This document shows positions 35,580 through 45,361 of a stretch of DNA of 56,273 nucleotides, piece by piece (position 1 is the first letter of the stretch; every line of letters starts with the position of its first letter). The DNA comes from Novosphingobium huizhouense (GTDB taxonomy: Bacteria; Pseudomonadota; Alphaproteobacteria; Sphingomonadales; Sphingomonadaceae): positions 1-56,273 of the forward strand of contig NZ_JAILXZ010000007.1 of assembly GCF_020179475.1 (NCBI RefSeq), given 5' to 3'. Below the pieces are notes generated by a model, which did not search any database, had not been told where the DNA came from, and saw only the letters and a program-made list of their open reading frames with translations. Made by a program: the position numbers and the translations under genes.

Positions 35580-36509
35580 TCAGATCTGTCCAAACACCCA
35601 GCGCAGGACCGACTTCTGTGCGTGAATCCGGTTCTCCGCCTCGTCCCAGACGACCGAGCGGGGTCCATCGATAACCGCGTCGGTCACTTCTTCGTTCCGG
35701 TGCGCCGGCAGGCAGTGCAGGAACAGCGCGTCCGGCCGCGCGTGGGCCATCAGGCGTTCGTCGACCTGGAACGGCGCCATTGCCGCGAGCTTCGCCTCGG
35801 CATGGGCCTGGCCCATCGAGATCCATGTGTCGGTAACGACGACATCCGCGCCCGCGATCGCCTCGACCGGGTTGCGATGGAGGCTGATCCGCGCCCCGCC
35901 CTGCTCGGCCCGCGCCATGAAGCCGCGGTCGGGCTCGTAGCCTTCGGGCACGCCGATGCGCACATGGAACTTCATCAGTCCCGCTGCCTCGACGATCGAA
36001 TTGAGCACGTTGTTGCCGTCGCCGAGCCATGCCACCTCGAGCCCTGGCAGCGCCTTGCCGTGTTCGATCACGGTCAGCAGGTCGGCCATGATCTGGCAGG
36101 GATGCGACAGGTCGGTCAGGCCGTTGATCACCGGCACGCTGGCGTAATGGGCCAGTTCCTCGACCTTGGCATGGTCGTCGGTGCGCAGCATGATCGCGTC
36201 GGCCATGCGGCTCAGAACCCGCGCGGTGTCGGCGATCGTTTCGCCACGGCCGAGCTGGGTCGTGTTCGAGTCGAGGATGACGGCACTGCCGCCGAGCTGG
36301 CGGATGGCGATGTCGAACGACACCCGGGTGCGGGTCGAGTTCTTTTCGAACACCATCGCCAGCACGTGATCGGCGAGCGGCGCGCCGGGATCGACCCGCC
36401 CCTTCGGCTGGCCCGACCGCGCGCGCTTGGCGTCGATCGCATCGGCGAGCATCGCCGCGATGCTGTCCCCCCCCGCATCGGCGAGGTTGAGGAAGTCGCG
36501 CTTGCTCAT
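35580..36509 (-). CDS. argF: Ornithine carbamoyltransferase
   Basis: Makes citrulline from ornithine and carbamoyl phosphate in arginine synthesis. The 309 residues have the carbamoyl-phosphate site STRTR ([13 protein letters not shown]), HPCQIMADL and the ornithine-site [12 protein letters not shown]. It overlaps argD by 4 bases. Confidence 0.97.
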   Translation of the reverse strand: MSKRDFLNLADAGGDSIAAMLADAIDAKRARSGQPKGRVDPGAPLADHVLAMVFEKNSTRTRVSFDIAIRQLGGSAVILDSNTTQLGRGETIADTARVLSRMADAIMLRTDDHAKVEELAHYASVPVINGLTDLSHPCQIMADLLTVIEHGKALPGLEVAWLGDGNNVLNSIVEAAGLMKFHVRIGVPEGYEPDRGFMARAEQGGARISLHRNPVEAIAGADVVVTDTWISMGQAHAEAKLAAMAPFQVDERLMAHARPDALFLHCLPAHRNEEVTDAVIDGPRSVVWDEAENRIHAQKSVLRWVFGQI

Positions 36510-37699
36510 GTCGCAGGGCTTTCGACGCTATAGCTCGCCGCCGCGGCCGAAAGCTTGTCCATGAACTCGTCGATCTCGGCATCGCCGATGACCAGCGGCG
36601 GCAGGACGCGGAAGGTCATGTCGCCGGCCGCGACCGCCAGCAGCTGGTGGTTGTCGCGCATGTGCGCGACGAACGGACGCGGCTCGACCTTCATCTTCAC
36701 GCCGAGCATCAGCCCGCGCCCGCGCACCAGTTCGAACAGGTCGGGATAGTTGCCGATGAACTGCTCGAGCCGGCCGCGCAGCCGTTCACCGGTGGCGGTG
36801 ACCTGCGCGAGGAATTCGGGGTTCGCCACTACGTCGAGCACGGCTTCGCCCGCCGCCATCGCCAGCGGATTGCCGCCATAGGTGCTGCCGTGCGTGCCGA
36901 TCACCATGCCGCGCGCGGCCTTTTCGGTGGCGAGGCAGGCGCCCATCGGGAAGCCGCCGCCGATGCCCTTGGCGGTAGCCATGACGTCGGGCGTCACGCC
37001 GTACTGTTCGTAGGCATAGAGCGTGCCGGTGCGGGCGACGCCGCACTGCACTTCGTCGAAGATTAGCACGAGGTCGTGCTCGTCGCACAGCGCGCGCAGC
37101 CCCTTGAGGAACGCTTCCGAGGCGTCGCGGATGCCGCCTTCGCCCTGGATCGGCTCGACCAGGAAGCCCGCGGTGTTCGGCCCGATCACGGCGCGGGCGC
37201 CTTCGAGATCGTCGAAGTCGACATACTTGAAGCCCTGCAGCAGCGGCAGGAAGCCGTGGTGCATCTTCTCCTGATTCGAGGCGCTGATCGTGGCCATGGT
37301 GCGGCCGTGGAAGGCGTTCCGGAACGTGATCAGCTCGTACTTGTCGGTGTTGCCGACGTGCTGGTGATAGGCGCGCGCGGTCTTGATCGCGCACTCCACC
37401 GCTTCGGCGCCCGAATTGGTGAAGAACACCGTATCGGCGAAGGTGAGGTCGACCAGCCGCTGCGCGAGGCGCTCGCCCTGCGGGCTGCCATAGAGGTTCG
37501 AGACGTGCATCAGCGTCGCCGCCTGGCGCTGGATCGCCCCGATCAGGTGCTCGTTCGAGTGGCCGAGCAGGTTCACCGCAATGCCGCTGGCGAAATCGAG
37601 GTAGCGCGTGCCGTCCTCGGAGATCAGGTGGCAATGCTCGCCTCGCACCGGACGCACGCCGCACCGGGGGTAGACGGGCATCAGCGGGGTGATCGACAT
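36506..37699 (-). CDS. argD: Acetylornithine aminotransferase
   Basis: PLP enzyme of 397 residues that converts N-acetylglutamate semialdehyde to acetylornithine. Class III aminotransferase landmarks are [32 protein letters not shown] and the Schiff-base lysine in [17 protein letters not shown] second ATG at 37705 would add two residues. It heads a minus-strand operon argD-argF-hslO-queC-MFS. Confidence 0.96.
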   Translation of the reverse strand: MSITPLMPVYPRCGVRPVRGEHCHLISEDGTRYLDFASGIAVNLLGHSNEHLIGAIQRQAATLMHVSNLYGSPQGERLAQRLVDLTFADTVFFTNSGAEAVECAIKTARAYHQHVGNTDKYELITFRNAFHGRTMATISASNQEKMHHGFLPLLQGFKYVDFDDLEGARAVIGPNTAGFLVEPIQGEGGIRDASEAFLKGLRALCDEHDLVLIFDEVQCGVARTGTLYAYEQYGVTPDVMATAKGIGGGFPMGACLATEKAARGMVIGTHGSTYGGNPLAMAAGEAVLDVVANPEFLAQVTATGERLRGRLEQFIGNYPDLFELVRGRGLMLGVKMKVEPRPFVAHMRDNHQLLAVAAGDMTFRVLPPLVIGDAEIDEFMDKLSAAAASYSVESPAT

Positions 37700-37779
37700 C
37701 GACATCTCCTGTTCAATCGCGGGTACGATGCGGCGCAGGGCCGCGGGTGCGGTCTGAAGTTGGGAATCGCAAACGACAA

Positions 37780-37803
37780 ATGGCGGCCCCGGAAGGCCGC
37801 CAT
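37780..37803 (-). terminator. Terminator of the cold-shock gene
   Basis: ATGGCGGCC pairs perfectly with GGCCGCCAT around a six-base loop. On the minus strand it is followed by TTGTCGTTTG, moderately T-rich. It lies 63 bases after the cold-shock stop. Confidence 0.65.
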
Positions 37804-37866
37804 CTGCGCGCGTCTAGTATGTTGCAGGCCCGCGGTCAAACGCGCCGACGGGCAATGCGGTCGGGG

Positions 37867-38640
37867 TCAGTCCTGACGCGGCACCAGGTTGACCGCCGAG
37901 TGCTTGCCTCGTCGATCGACCTCGAGATCGAACTCGAGCTTGTCGCCCTCGTTCAGCTCGCGCAGGCCCGAACGCTCCACCGCGCTGATGTGCACGAAGG
38001 CGTCCGGCTGGCCGTCATCGCGGGTGATGAAGCCGAAGCCCTTCATCGCGTTGAAGAACTTGACCGTGCCGGTCGCCTTCTCGCCGGTCAGCTGGCGCTG
38101 CGGCGCAGCCGGCTTGGCCGCGACCGGGATTACGTCGCCGACGACCTGGAGGTCGGCCGCCGAAATCTTGCCGCCACGGTCGACGAGGTTGAACTCGAGC
38201 TGCTGGCCCTCGGCCAGGCCTTCGAGGCCGGCACGCTCGACCGCGCTGATGTGGACGAACACGTCTTCGCCGCCGTCTTCGCGCTGGATGAAGCCGAAGC
38301 CCTTCTGGCCGTTGAAGAACTTGACGACGCCCTTGCCGGTGCCGACCACCTGGGCGGGCATGCCGCCGCCGCGCGGGCCGCCGAAGCCGCCGCCACCGCC
38401 GCCGCGCGGGCCGCCGAAGCCGCCACCACCGCCGCCGCCGAAGCCGCCGCGATCGCCGCCGCCGAAGCCGCCACGGTCACCGCCGCCGAAGCCGCCACGA
38501 CCGCCGCCGCCACCGAAGCCGCCGCGGTCGTAACCACCGCCGCCGAAGCCGCCGCCACCGTAGGGATCGAAACCACCTTCGTCGCCGAAACCGTCGCGCT
38601 TGTCGCGTCCGCGACCCCGCCGCCCTCTGTCAAAACCCAT
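37867..38640 (-). CDS. Two-domain cold-shock protein with glycine-rich arm
   Basis: A 257-residue RNA-binding protein. Residues 1-95 are Gly-rich with many RGG/GGF repeats (such as [15 protein letters not shown]); two cold-shock domains follow (about 100-168 and 188-257), each with RNP1 (KGFGFIQ, KGFGFIT) and RNP2 (VFVHIS, AFVHIS). Paired cold-shock domains occur in alphaproteobacteria; the RGG arm adds RNA binding and possible condensate formation. The start region lies about 120 bases after a TATAGT hexamer, implying a long leader, as in cold-regulated genes. Confidence 0.92.
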   Translation of the reverse strand: MGFDRGRRGRGRDKRDGFGDEGGFDPYGGGGFGGGGYDRGGFGGGGGRGGFGGGDRGGFGGGDRGGFGGGGGGGFGGPRGGGGGGFGGPRGGGMPAQVVGTGKGVVKFFNGQKGFGFIQREDGGEDVFVHISAVERAGLEGLAEGQQLEFNLVDRGGKISAADLQVVGDVIPVAAKPAAPQRQLTGEKATGTVKFFNAMKGFGFITRDDGQPDAFVHISAVERSGLRELNEGDKLEFDLEVDRRGKHSAVNLVPRQD

Positions 38641-38894
38641 AAAAACCAGTAAACCTTCGCTTCGCCCTGCTTTCCCGGCACCGCTGGCCGGACTCGAATG
38701 CCGGCGGCGCGACAAGGGAATCACGCCGGATTTCAGCCGGCCCTCTCCATTGCACCTTGGACTATAGCCGACAAAAACGTCGAGCGCGAACGGAATCCAC
38801 CGTTTTCGGTGAAATTGGCGCGAAATACTTTGACATTTGCCGCAAGGACGCTCTCGCCTTGCCGACGCGCGCCGCATTCGGCACAAGCCACCCC

Positions 38895-39746
38895 ATGGAC
38901 ATCCTTGCGCTTCTTACCGATCCTGCCGCCTGGGCGGCCTTCGTCACGCTCGTCCTGCTCGAGATCGTGCTCGGCATCGACAACCTGGTGTTCATCGCCA
39001 TCCTGTCGAACAAGCTGCCGCGCGAACAGCAGCAGAAGGCCCGGCGCATCGGCCTGCTGCTCGCGCTCGGCCTGCGCCTGGGGCTGCTCACCCTGATCGG
39101 CTGGATCGTCACCCTCCAGGCCCCGCTGATCGACCTCGGCATCGCCGGCAAGCCCGGCCCGCACGGCGAGCCGACGTTCGAAACCGCCTTCTCGGGCCGC
39201 GACCTGATCCTGATCGCGGGCGGCCTGTTCCTCTTGTGGAAGGCGACCAAGGAGATCCACCACAACATCGACCCCGAGCCGAGCGGCGAGCTGCTCGACC
39301 ACAAGGGTCATGGGGAAGCGGGACACGGCGAAGCGGGACACGGGGGCAGCGCCGGACAGGCGGTCGTCGCCAACTTCGGCGCGACGATCGCGCAGATCAT
39401 CGCGCTCGATCTCGTCTTCTCGATCGATTCGATCCTCACCGCGGTCGGCATGACCGACGAAATCCCGATCATGATCGCGGCCGTGGTCACCACCGTGTCG
39501 CTGATGATGGTCGCGGCCGACCCGCTCGCCAAATTCATCGAGAAGAACCCCAGCCTCGTCATGCTGGCGCTCTCGTTCCTGGTGATGATCGGTCTCGTGC
39601 TGCTGGCCGACGGCTTCGGACTCCACATTCCCAAGGGATACATCTACGCCGCGATGGGCTTCTCGGTATTCGTCGAGTTGCTCAACATCGTCGGTCGCAA
39701 CCGTCGCGAAAAGCGCCGGGCAGCCGACGCGGCCGCAAGGGGATGA
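38895..39746 (+). CDS. TerC family membrane protein
   Basis: A 283-residue integral membrane protein with about seven segments. The conserved acidic motifs are [17 protein letters not shown] and [17 protein letters not shown], which in this family probably bind or move metal ions such as manganese. A His-Gly insert [17 protein letters not shown] lies between the third and fourth segments. The ATG at 38895 gives the normal N-terminus. It overlaps the next gene. Confidence 0.92.
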   Translation: MDILALLTDPAAWAAFVTLVLLEIVLGIDNLVFIAILSNKLPREQQQKARRIGLLLALGLRLGLLTLIGWIVTLQAPLIDLGIAGKPGPHGEPTFETAFSGRDLILIAGGLFLLWKATKEIHHNIDPEPSGELLDHKGHGEAGHGEAGHGGSAGQAVVANFGATIAQIIALDLVFSIDSILTAVGMTDEIPIMIAAVVTTVSLMMVAADPLAKFIEKNPSLVMLALSFLVMIGLVLLADGFGLHIPKGYIYAAMGFSVFVELLNIVGRNRREKRRAADAAARG

Positions 39747-39751
39747 TGCGC

Positions 39752-40183
39752 ATGTTCCGCAAGATCGACGACAAGACTTACGCCAGCCCGCAGATTACCG
39801 TGGAGGACGTCGCCGAAGCCCAAGCGCTCGGCATCGGCCTGATCGTCAACAACCGCCCCGAGGGCGAATCCGACGACCAGACCCCGGGCGCCGAGATCGA
39901 AGCCGCAGCGAGGGCCGCGGGCATCGCCTATGTCGCGATCCCGGTCAGCCACGCGGGCTTTTCGCTGCCGCAGGTCGAAGCGCTCGACGCCGCGCTCGCC
40001 AGCGCGGGCGATGCGCCCGTGCTCGCCTATTGCCGCTCGGGCACGCGCTCCACGCTGCTGTGGGCGCTGACCCAGGCCAAGCGCGGCATGGCGCCCGACC
40101 AGATCGCCGCCTGCGCGGCCGGGGCGGGCTACGACATCGGCCCGATCCGCGCGCAGGTCGACATGCTCGCCGCCCACGGCTGA
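39752..40183 (+). CDS. TIGR01244/DUF442 phosphatase-like protein
   Basis: A 143-residue protein with the dual-specificity phosphatase-like fold. It begins MFRKIDDKTYASPQITVEDV and has the phosphate-loop CRSGTRSTLLW. The family is linked to sulfur transfer and beta-lactamase-like fusions, but the substrate is unknown. ATG codons at 39743 and 39746 are alternatives; 39752 has the best spacing from AAGGGG. Confidence 0.87.
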   Translation: MFRKIDDKTYASPQITVEDVAEAQALGIGLIVNNRPEGESDDQTPGAEIEAAARAAGIAYVAIPVSHAGFSLPQVEALDAALASAGDAPVLAYCRSGTRSTLLWALTQAKRGMAPDQIAACAAGAGYDIGPIRAQVDMLAAHG

Positions 40184-40203
40184 GCTTCGGAGCCGCAAGG
40201 ACG

Positions 40204-40632
40204 ATGTCGGGGGGCATCAATCCATTGGCGGGACTTGCCGCGCAGGGCCTGCTGTCGCTCGTCGCGATCTTCGCCATCTGGTGGGTCGCGCGCGCGATGA
40301 AGCTCGGCGGCGACGTGCGCATTCGTGACGAGGACCATGCCCGCGCGCTTGCCGAAGAGGCGATCTGCGGGATCGATCCGGTCGAGGTCGCGCTCGATCG
40401 CGCGCGGATCGGCGCGCTGGTGCGCGGTGCGGACGGGCGCGTCCTGCTGCTGCGCCGCCACGGCAGCCACTTCGCCGCGAGGCTGATCGTCGACTACCAA
40501 GGCATCCGGCTCGACCGCCAGTTCCTCACCATCGCCACGCACGAGCGGCGGTTTGGCGCGGTCACGCTCGACCTCGGGGCACAGGCGCAGGCCTGGGCCG
40601 CCAGCCTGCGCCGTCTCGGAGCCGCGCGATGA
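40204..40632 (+). CDS. Conserved protein with one N-terminal membrane segment
   Basis: A 142-residue protein. Residues 12-30 (GLLSLVAIFAIWWVARAMKL) form one transmembrane helix, followed by a soluble domain with beta-strand repeats (VRGADGRVLLLRRHGSHFAA). Its function is unknown. It starts 20 bases after the phosphatase-like gene and overlaps the hydroxylase gene by 4, so it belongs to this operon. Confidence 0.75.
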   Translation: MSGGINPLAGLAAQGLLSLVAIFAIWWVARAMKLGGDVRIRDEDHARALAEEAICGIDPVEVALDRARIGALVRGADGRVLLLRRHGSHFAARLIVDYQGIRLDRQFLTIATHERRFGAVTLDLGAQAQAWAASLRRLGAAR

Positions 40633-41549
40633 AGCCGCTCGACCACCCGATCGAGGTCGTCGTCTTCGCGATCCCGGTCTTCATCCTCGCCATCGTGCTC
40701 GAGATGATCTGGGCGCAGCGCCGCCGTCCCGAGGCCTACGAGCCGGCCGATACGCTGACCAGCCTCGCGCTCGGCCTCGGCAGCACGATCGCCGGGGCGC
40801 TGACCGCCGGGCTCGTCTATGCGGCGGCCACCTGGCTCTACGCCCACCGCATCGCCACCGTGCCGTGGGCCTGGTGGTCGTGGATCGCCTGCTTCCTGCT
40901 CGACGACTTCAACTACTACTGGGCGCATCGCACCGGCCACCGCGTCCGCTGGTTCTGGGCGAGTCACGTCAACCACCATTCGAGCCAGCACTACAACCTG
41001 TCGACCGCGCTGCGGCAGACCTGGACCGGGTTCGTTGCGCTGTCGTTCGCCTTCCGCATCTGGCCGGCGCTGGTGGGCTTTCCCCCGGCGATGATCGTCA
41101 CCGTCGGCGGCGCGAACCTCGTCTACCAGTTCTGGATCCACACCGAAGCGGTCGGGCGCATGCCGCGCTGGTTCGAGGCGGTGTTCAACACGCCGTCGCA
41201 CCACCGCGTGCACCACGCCACCAACCCGCTCTACCTCGACCGCAACTATGCCGGCGTGCTGATCGTGTGGGATCGCCTGTTCGGCACCTTCCAGCGCGAG
41301 CTCGGCGAAGGCGAAGCGCCGGGGCTCGGCCGCATCCGCTACGGCATCGTCCGCCAGCTCGGCAGCTTCCACCTGCTCCACGCCGCGTTCCACGAATGGG
41401 CGGCGATGCTGCGCGATTTTCTCGCCGCGCCGTTCCGGCACAAGCTGTCCTACCTCGTGCGCGAACCCGGCTGGAGCCACGACGGCAGCCGCGAAAGCTC
41501 GGATTCGATCCGCGCCCGCTGGCGCGACCGGCACGCCGAGGACAACTAA
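40629..41549 (+). CDS. Sterol desaturase / fatty-acid hydroxylase family protein
   Basis: A 306-residue di-iron membrane enzyme. The His boxes are in AHRTGHRVRWFWASHVNHHS, HHRVHHATNP and HAAFHEW. Such proteins hydroxylate fatty acid or carotenoid and lipid alkyl chains; in a sphingolipid-producing bacterium a ceramide hydroxylase role is conceivable but unproven. Its stop codon overlaps that of the convergent gene. Confidence 0.9.
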   Translation: MKPLDHPIEVVVFAIPVFILAIVLEMIWAQRRRPEAYEPADTLTSLALGLGSTIAGALTAGLVYAAATWLYAHRIATVPWAWWSWIACFLLDDFNYYWAHRTGHRVRWFWASHVNHHSSQHYNLSTALRQTWTGFVALSFAFRIWPALVGFPPAMIVTVGGANLVYQFWIHTEAVGRMPRWFEAVFNTPSHHRVHHATNPLYLDRNYAGVLIVWDRLFGTFQRELGEGEAPGLGRIRYGIVRQLGSFHLLHAAFHEWAAMLRDFLAAPFRHKLSYLVREPGWSHDGSRESSDSIRARWRDRHAEDN

Positions 41550-41842
41550 CGCGCGGCCTTGCGCCGGCGGGTTTCCCAGCCCTTCTTCGCCGCAGTCGAT
41601 CGCTTGGCATGGCTTTGCGAGGAACCGGCCTTTTCCCCGCCGCGCTTCGACGGGCTGTGGTCGCTCGTGCGCCCCCGGCCCGCGCCGGACTTCTTGCCGC
41701 CACCGTCCTGCTTGTTGACCGTGGCCCAGGCGCGGCGCTCGGCCTCGTCCTTGCTCACGCCCCGGTCTTCGTAGCCTTCCTCGATGTGTTCGGCCTGTCG
41801 CTTCTGCTTGTCGGTATAGGCGTCCTTGTCTCCGCGCGGCAT
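41546..41842 (-). CDS. Small basic protein, plasmid-stabilisation-like
   Basis: A 98-residue highly charged protein beginning MPRGDKDAYTDKQKRQAEHI and ending in a Lys/Arg-rich tail. Similar proteins are often called plasmid stabilisation or KTSC-type, with no proven role; disordered and probably nucleic-acid binding. It follows the ATP12 gene by 61 bases on the same strand. Confidence 0.72.
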   Translation of the reverse strand: MPRGDKDAYTDKQKRQAEHIEEGYEDRGVSKDEAERRAWATVNKQDGGGKKSGAGRGRTSDHSPSKRGGEKAGSSQSHAKRSTAAKKGWETRRRKAAR

Positions 41843-41903
41843 GGCGCTGCTCCTTCAGCTGTGCTGCCGAAAAAGCGATCCGGACGACGGGACGGTTCCC
41901 GCC

Positions 41904-42599
41904 TCAACCGCGGGCGAGGGCGGCGAAGCGCGCCGCGGCAAGGAAGGCCGCGCGCCGCTGCTCGCGCCGCGCCATGGCTTCGGCATCCTTGCCCCACAGT
42001 TCGGCCTGCCAGTCCTCTTCGAGATTGGCCGCGTTCCACAGCGTGTCGAGATCGGCATCGGGCAGGATCGCCTCGATCCCCAGCACCAGCGAGGCGGCAA
42101 GGCCGGTCGTGTTGCGCAAGGCGGCCAGCGCGAAGGCGTCGAGACCTTCGAGCACCGTGCGCAGCGCCGCCAGCGTGTCGGGGGCCTGCGGCTTGTGCAT
42201 GATCCCCGCGACGCGCTGAAAGCGCACGCCGTGCCGGGCCTCGGCCGCGGCCAGCAGCGGCTCCCACACCTCGCGCTGGCGCGCGGCGAGCGGCTCGTCG
42301 GGCTCGGTGCGGTAGCACAATGTGTCGGTCTCGGCGTAGGGCAGCAGTTCGACGATCGCCCGCGCGCGATCGGGCGCGACGACGTCGAGCGCGTAGTCGG
42401 CCATGTCGCGCAGCACGAAGCGCGCAGGCTCGATCTCCTCGCCCTGCCCGTCCCATTCGGCGGCCATCGCCTCGGCCAGCGCCGCGCTCGGCACGATCTG
42501 CGGCTGGCCGGCCACGGTGCGGATGCCCCGCCCGTCGAGCGTGACCCGGTAGCCCTCGCCTTCCTGGGCGACGGCGACTTGCTTGTAGAAACGCTTCAT
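41904..42599 (-). CDS. ATP12-family chaperone for F1-ATPase assembly
   Basis: A 231-residue protein with the ATP12 signature: KRFYKQVAVAQEGEGYRVTL at the N-terminus, LAEAMAAEWDGQGEEIEP, and AGIMHKPQAPDTLAAL. In mitochondria ATP12 binds the F1 alpha subunit during assembly, and alphaproteobacteria share the gene. Its start and the stop of the small membrane gene upstream share one base. Confidence 0.93.
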   Translation of the reverse strand: MKRFYKQVAVAQEGEGYRVTLDGRGIRTVAGQPQIVPSAALAEAMAAEWDGQGEEIEPARFVLRDMADYALDVVAPDRARAIVELLPYAETDTLCYRTEPDEPLAARQREVWEPLLAAAEARHGVRFQRVAGIMHKPQAPDTLAALRTVLEGLDAFALAALRNTTGLAASLVLGIEAILPDADLDTLWNAANLEEDWQAELWGKDAEAMARREQRRAAFLAAARFAALARG

Positions 42600-42820
42600 C
42601 AGTCCCTGCTTTTCCAGCGGCGCGCCAGCAGCGGCGGCACGAAGAAGAACGCGGCCATCCCCACCAGCAGCAGCGGGAAGCCCGCTTCGGGCGGCACGGC
42701 CTTCAGCCAGGCGACATTGCCCGAGGACACCAGCACGCCCGCCAGCGCGATCAGCGCGCCCGCCAGGCGGACCGCCTGCAGCGCGGCGAAGCGCGCGAAG
42801 GCGGGATCGCGCGTGCTCAT
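42599..42820 (-). CDS. Small two-helix membrane protein
   Basis: A 73-residue protein with two hydrophobic segments (AGALIALAGVLVSSGNVAW and FPLLLVGMAAFFFVPPLLA) and a basic end, RRWKSRD. Its function is unknown. It overlaps the HAD gene by 4 bases and the ATP12 gene by 1. Confidence 0.75.
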   Translation of the reverse strand: MSTRDPAFARFAALQAVRLAGALIALAGVLVSSGNVAWLKAVPPEAGFPLLLVGMAAFFFVPPLLARRWKSRD

Positions 42821-43479
42821 TCCATGCCCCGCAACAGCGCGCGCAGCTCGGCCATCGACGTCGCCACCGCTTCGGCCCCGGCGTCGATCAGCTCGGCAGG
42901 CTCGTGATAGCCCCAGTCGACGCCGAACGCGCGGACGCCGGCATTGACCGCCATTTCCATGTCGTAGGCGGTGTCGCCGATCATCGCGGTCGCGGCCCGC
43001 TCGGCGCCGGTGTCGGCGAGGCACGCCTCGATCATGCTCGGGTGCGGCTTCGACGGATGGCGGTCGGCGGTGTGCAGCGTCAGGAAGTGGCCGGTCAGGC
43101 CGTGGGTGGCGAGGCAATGGGCAAGCCCACGGTCGCTCTTGCCGGTGGCGACGCCGAGCAGCCAGCCGTCGCGGGCAAGCTCCTCGATCAGGCCGACGAT
43201 CCCCTCGTAGAGCGGCTCGGCCACCGCGCCGGCTTCGCGGCGGGCGCGAAAGGCGTCCTTGTAGGCCTGCGTCAGCGCGGCGTGGTCGTCGTGCGCGCCC
43301 TCCGGATGCAGCCGGCGCATTGCCTCGTGCAGCGACAGCCCGACCACGCGGCGCGTCGCCTGCCGGTCGGGCGGCGCGAGGCCGCGGGCGGCAAAGGCGG
43401 TGTCCATCGCCGCGCAGATGTCGGCCTGGCTGTCGACCAGCGTGCCGTCGCAGTCGAAGATGGCGAGGCGCAGGCTCAT
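42817..43479 (-). CDS. HAD hydrolase, phosphoglycolate-phosphatase-like
   Basis: A 220-residue HAD-IA phosphatase. Motif I is FDCDGTLVDSQADI, motif II GVATGKSDRG and the C-terminal acidic motif MIGDTAYDMEMAVNAGV. The nearest described role is Gph, or a pyrophosphatase-like enzyme such as PpaX; substrate not decidable. It overlaps both neighbours by 4 bases. Confidence 0.9.
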   Translation of the reverse strand: MSLRLAIFDCDGTLVDSQADICAAMDTAFAARGLAPPDRQATRRVVGLSLHEAMRRLHPEGAHDDHAALTQAYKDAFRARREAGAVAEPLYEGIVGLIEELARDGWLLGVATGKSDRGLAHCLATHGLTGHFLTLHTADRHPSKPHPSMIEACLADTGAERAATAMIGDTAYDMEMAVNAGVRAFGVDWGYHEPAELIDAGAEAVATSMAELRALLRGME

Positions 43480-44078
43480 GGCACCAGCCGCCGCATCAGC
43501 TGCGCGATCGCGGGCGAGCCTTCGGCCTCGAGCCCGGCGGCGACCCGCTCGCGCTCGTCGGGCGCCTTGTTCTGCGACAGCTTGAAGGTCGGTCGCCAGG
43601 CCAGCACTTCCATCTCGAATCCGGTGATCGCATCCATCAGCCGCGACAGCGCCGCCTCAGGCATCTTGTCCATGGTCCACGGCGCGCCCTGCGCCAGCCG
43701 CGACTCGTGGCGCGCCGAAAGCGCCTCCAGCAGCGCGCGCAGGCCCTCGCGCTCCATCTGCCGCACGCGCCCTTCGAGCTCGAGCGCGACATAGTTCCAT
43801 GTCGGCACCTGCGCCGGGTCGGCGTACCAGCGCGGGCTGACATAGCCGTCAGGACCATTGACCACGACCAGCGCGGTTTCGCCCGCAAGGACCCGCGCCA
43901 GCGCGTTGCCGCGCGCGAGGTGGAACTGCACCGCCCCGTCTCCGGTCGAAAGCAGCGGGGCGTGGGCCACGCGGGGGCCGGCGGGCGTCGCGGCGAAGAT
44001 CATGCCGAAGCCGATCTCCTCCAGCAGCGCCTCGTGCAGCGCGCGCTCGTCGTTGCGGAACGCGGGGTTGGGATGCAT
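43476..44078 (-). CDS. FMN-binding PaiB-family protein
   Basis: A 200-residue protein of the PaiB/FMN-binding negative regulator family, with MHPNPAFRNDERALHEALLE, the flavin-binding-split-barrel region RVAHAPLLSTGDGAVQFHLA and YVSPRWYADPAQVPTWNYVA. It likely binds FMN and its role is unclear; DNA binding is not evident. Start codon shares one base with the pseudouridine synthase stop. Confidence 0.88.
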   Translation of the reverse strand: MHPNPAFRNDERALHEALLEEIGFGMIFAATPAGPRVAHAPLLSTGDGAVQFHLARGNALARVLAGETALVVVNGPDGYVSPRWYADPAQVPTWNYVALELEGRVRQMEREGLRALLEALSARHESRLAQGAPWTMDKMPEAALSRLMDAITGFEMEVLAWRPTFKLSQNKAPDERERVAAGLEAEGSPAIAQLMRRLVP

Positions 44079-45361
44079 CAGCGCCCGGGACCTGCCGGCT
44101 TGCGCGGCGCGGGCGGCTTGCCCGTGGCCGGCTTGCCCGTGGCCGGCTTGCGCGCAGGCGCCTTGCCCGGTCCCGGCTTCTTGCCCGCCGCGACGCCGCC
44201 CGCGCGCTTGCCGGTCGGCTTGCGGGCGATCCCGCCGCCGCCGTCGGCGCGCTTGCGCCGCTCGCCGCGGCGTTCCTTGCGGTATTCCTTGGCGTGCGCC
44301 TTGGCCGCGCGCTTGGCGACGTCCTTTTCGCTGACCAGCTTGACCGGTTCGAGCGCGAGGTCGCCCTCTTCCTCGTGGAAGCCCAGGCTCGCCATGCTCG
44401 CCGCGAAGTGATCGGGCAACGGCGCGGTCACGTCGATCAGGTCGCCTTCGGGATGCTCGATCCGCAGGCGCCGGGCATGGAGGTGCATCTTGCGGCTGAT
44501 CGTGCCGGTCAGGAACGCGCCCTGCCCGCCGTACTTGCCATCGCCGACGATCGGATGCCCGATCGCCGCCATGTGCACGCGCAGCTGGTGGGTGCGGCCG
44601 GTCAGCGGCTGCAGCTCGACCCAGGCGGCGCGGTTCCCGGCCCGGCTGATCACGCGATAGCGGCTGCGCGCCGGCTGGCCCTCGCCGCTTTCGTCGACCA
44701 TCATCTTCTCGCCGCCGGTGCCCGGCTGCTTGGCGAGCGGCAGTTCGATCAGCCCGTCCTTCACCTCGGGCACGCCCATCACCAGCGCCCAGTAGATCTT
44801 GCGCGCCGAGCGTCCCGAAAAGCGCTTGGAGAAGAACGCCGCGCTGCCCGGGGTGCGCGCGATCAGCAGCACGCCCGAGGTGTCCTTGTCGAGCCGGTGG
44901 ACCAGCCGCGGCCGCGGCTCGTCTTCGCCGACATAGGCGTCGAGCAGGCCGTCGACGTGCTCGTAGGTGCCGCTGCCGCCTTGCGTGGCAAGGCCCGGCG
45001 GCTTGTTGAGCACGATTGCGGCGCGATCCTTTTCGAGCACCATCGATTCGGCCAGCGCGATCTGCTCGTCGGTCAGGGGCTTGCGCTTGCGCGGCCCCTT
45101 GCTGGCAGGCGTGGTGCCGCCCGGCGGCACGCGCAGCACCTGCCCCGCCTCGAGCCGGGTGTCGACCTCGGCACGCTTGCCGTCGAGCCGGATCTGCCCG
45201 GTGCGCGCCCAGCGCGATACGGTGGCGAAGCCGACCTGGGGCAGGTGGCGCTTGAACCAGCGGTCGAGCCGGGCCCCGGCGTCGTCCTTCTGGATGGTGA
45301 ACTGGCGGACTTCGGCTTCGTCGTTCTGGTTGTGGGACTTCGGTTCGTAAGGCTTGTTCAT
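44078..45361 (-). CDS. RluA-family rRNA pseudouridine synthase
   Basis: A 427-residue enzyme with an S4 domain (about 25-85) and a catalytic domain with RLVHRLDKDTSGVLLIAR (catalytic Asp) and PLTGRTHQLRVHMAAIGHPI. Related to RluC, which modifies 23S rRNA. The C-terminal 90 residues are a Lys/Ala/Pro-rich tail (repeats of KPATGKPA) that probably is disordered and RNA-binding. It overlaps crcB by 4 bases. Confidence 0.92.
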   Translation of the reverse strand: MNKPYEPKSHNQNDEAEVRQFTIQKDDAGARLDRWFKRHLPQVGFATVSRWARTGQIRLDGKRAEVDTRLEAGQVLRVPPGGTTPASKGPRKRKPLTDEQIALAESMVLEKDRAAIVLNKPPGLATQGGSGTYEHVDGLLDAYVGEDEPRPRLVHRLDKDTSGVLLIARTPGSAAFFSKRFSGRSARKIYWALVMGVPEVKDGLIELPLAKQPGTGGEKMMVDESGEGQPARSRYRVISRAGNRAAWVELQPLTGRTHQLRVHMAAIGHPIVGDGKYGGQGAFLTGTISRKMHLHARRLRIEHPEGDLIDVTAPLPDHFAASMASLGFHEEEGDLALEPVKLVSEKDVAKRAAKAHAKEYRKERRGERRKRADGGGGIARKPTGKRAGGVAAGKKPGPGKAPARKPATGKPATGKPPAPRKPAGPGR

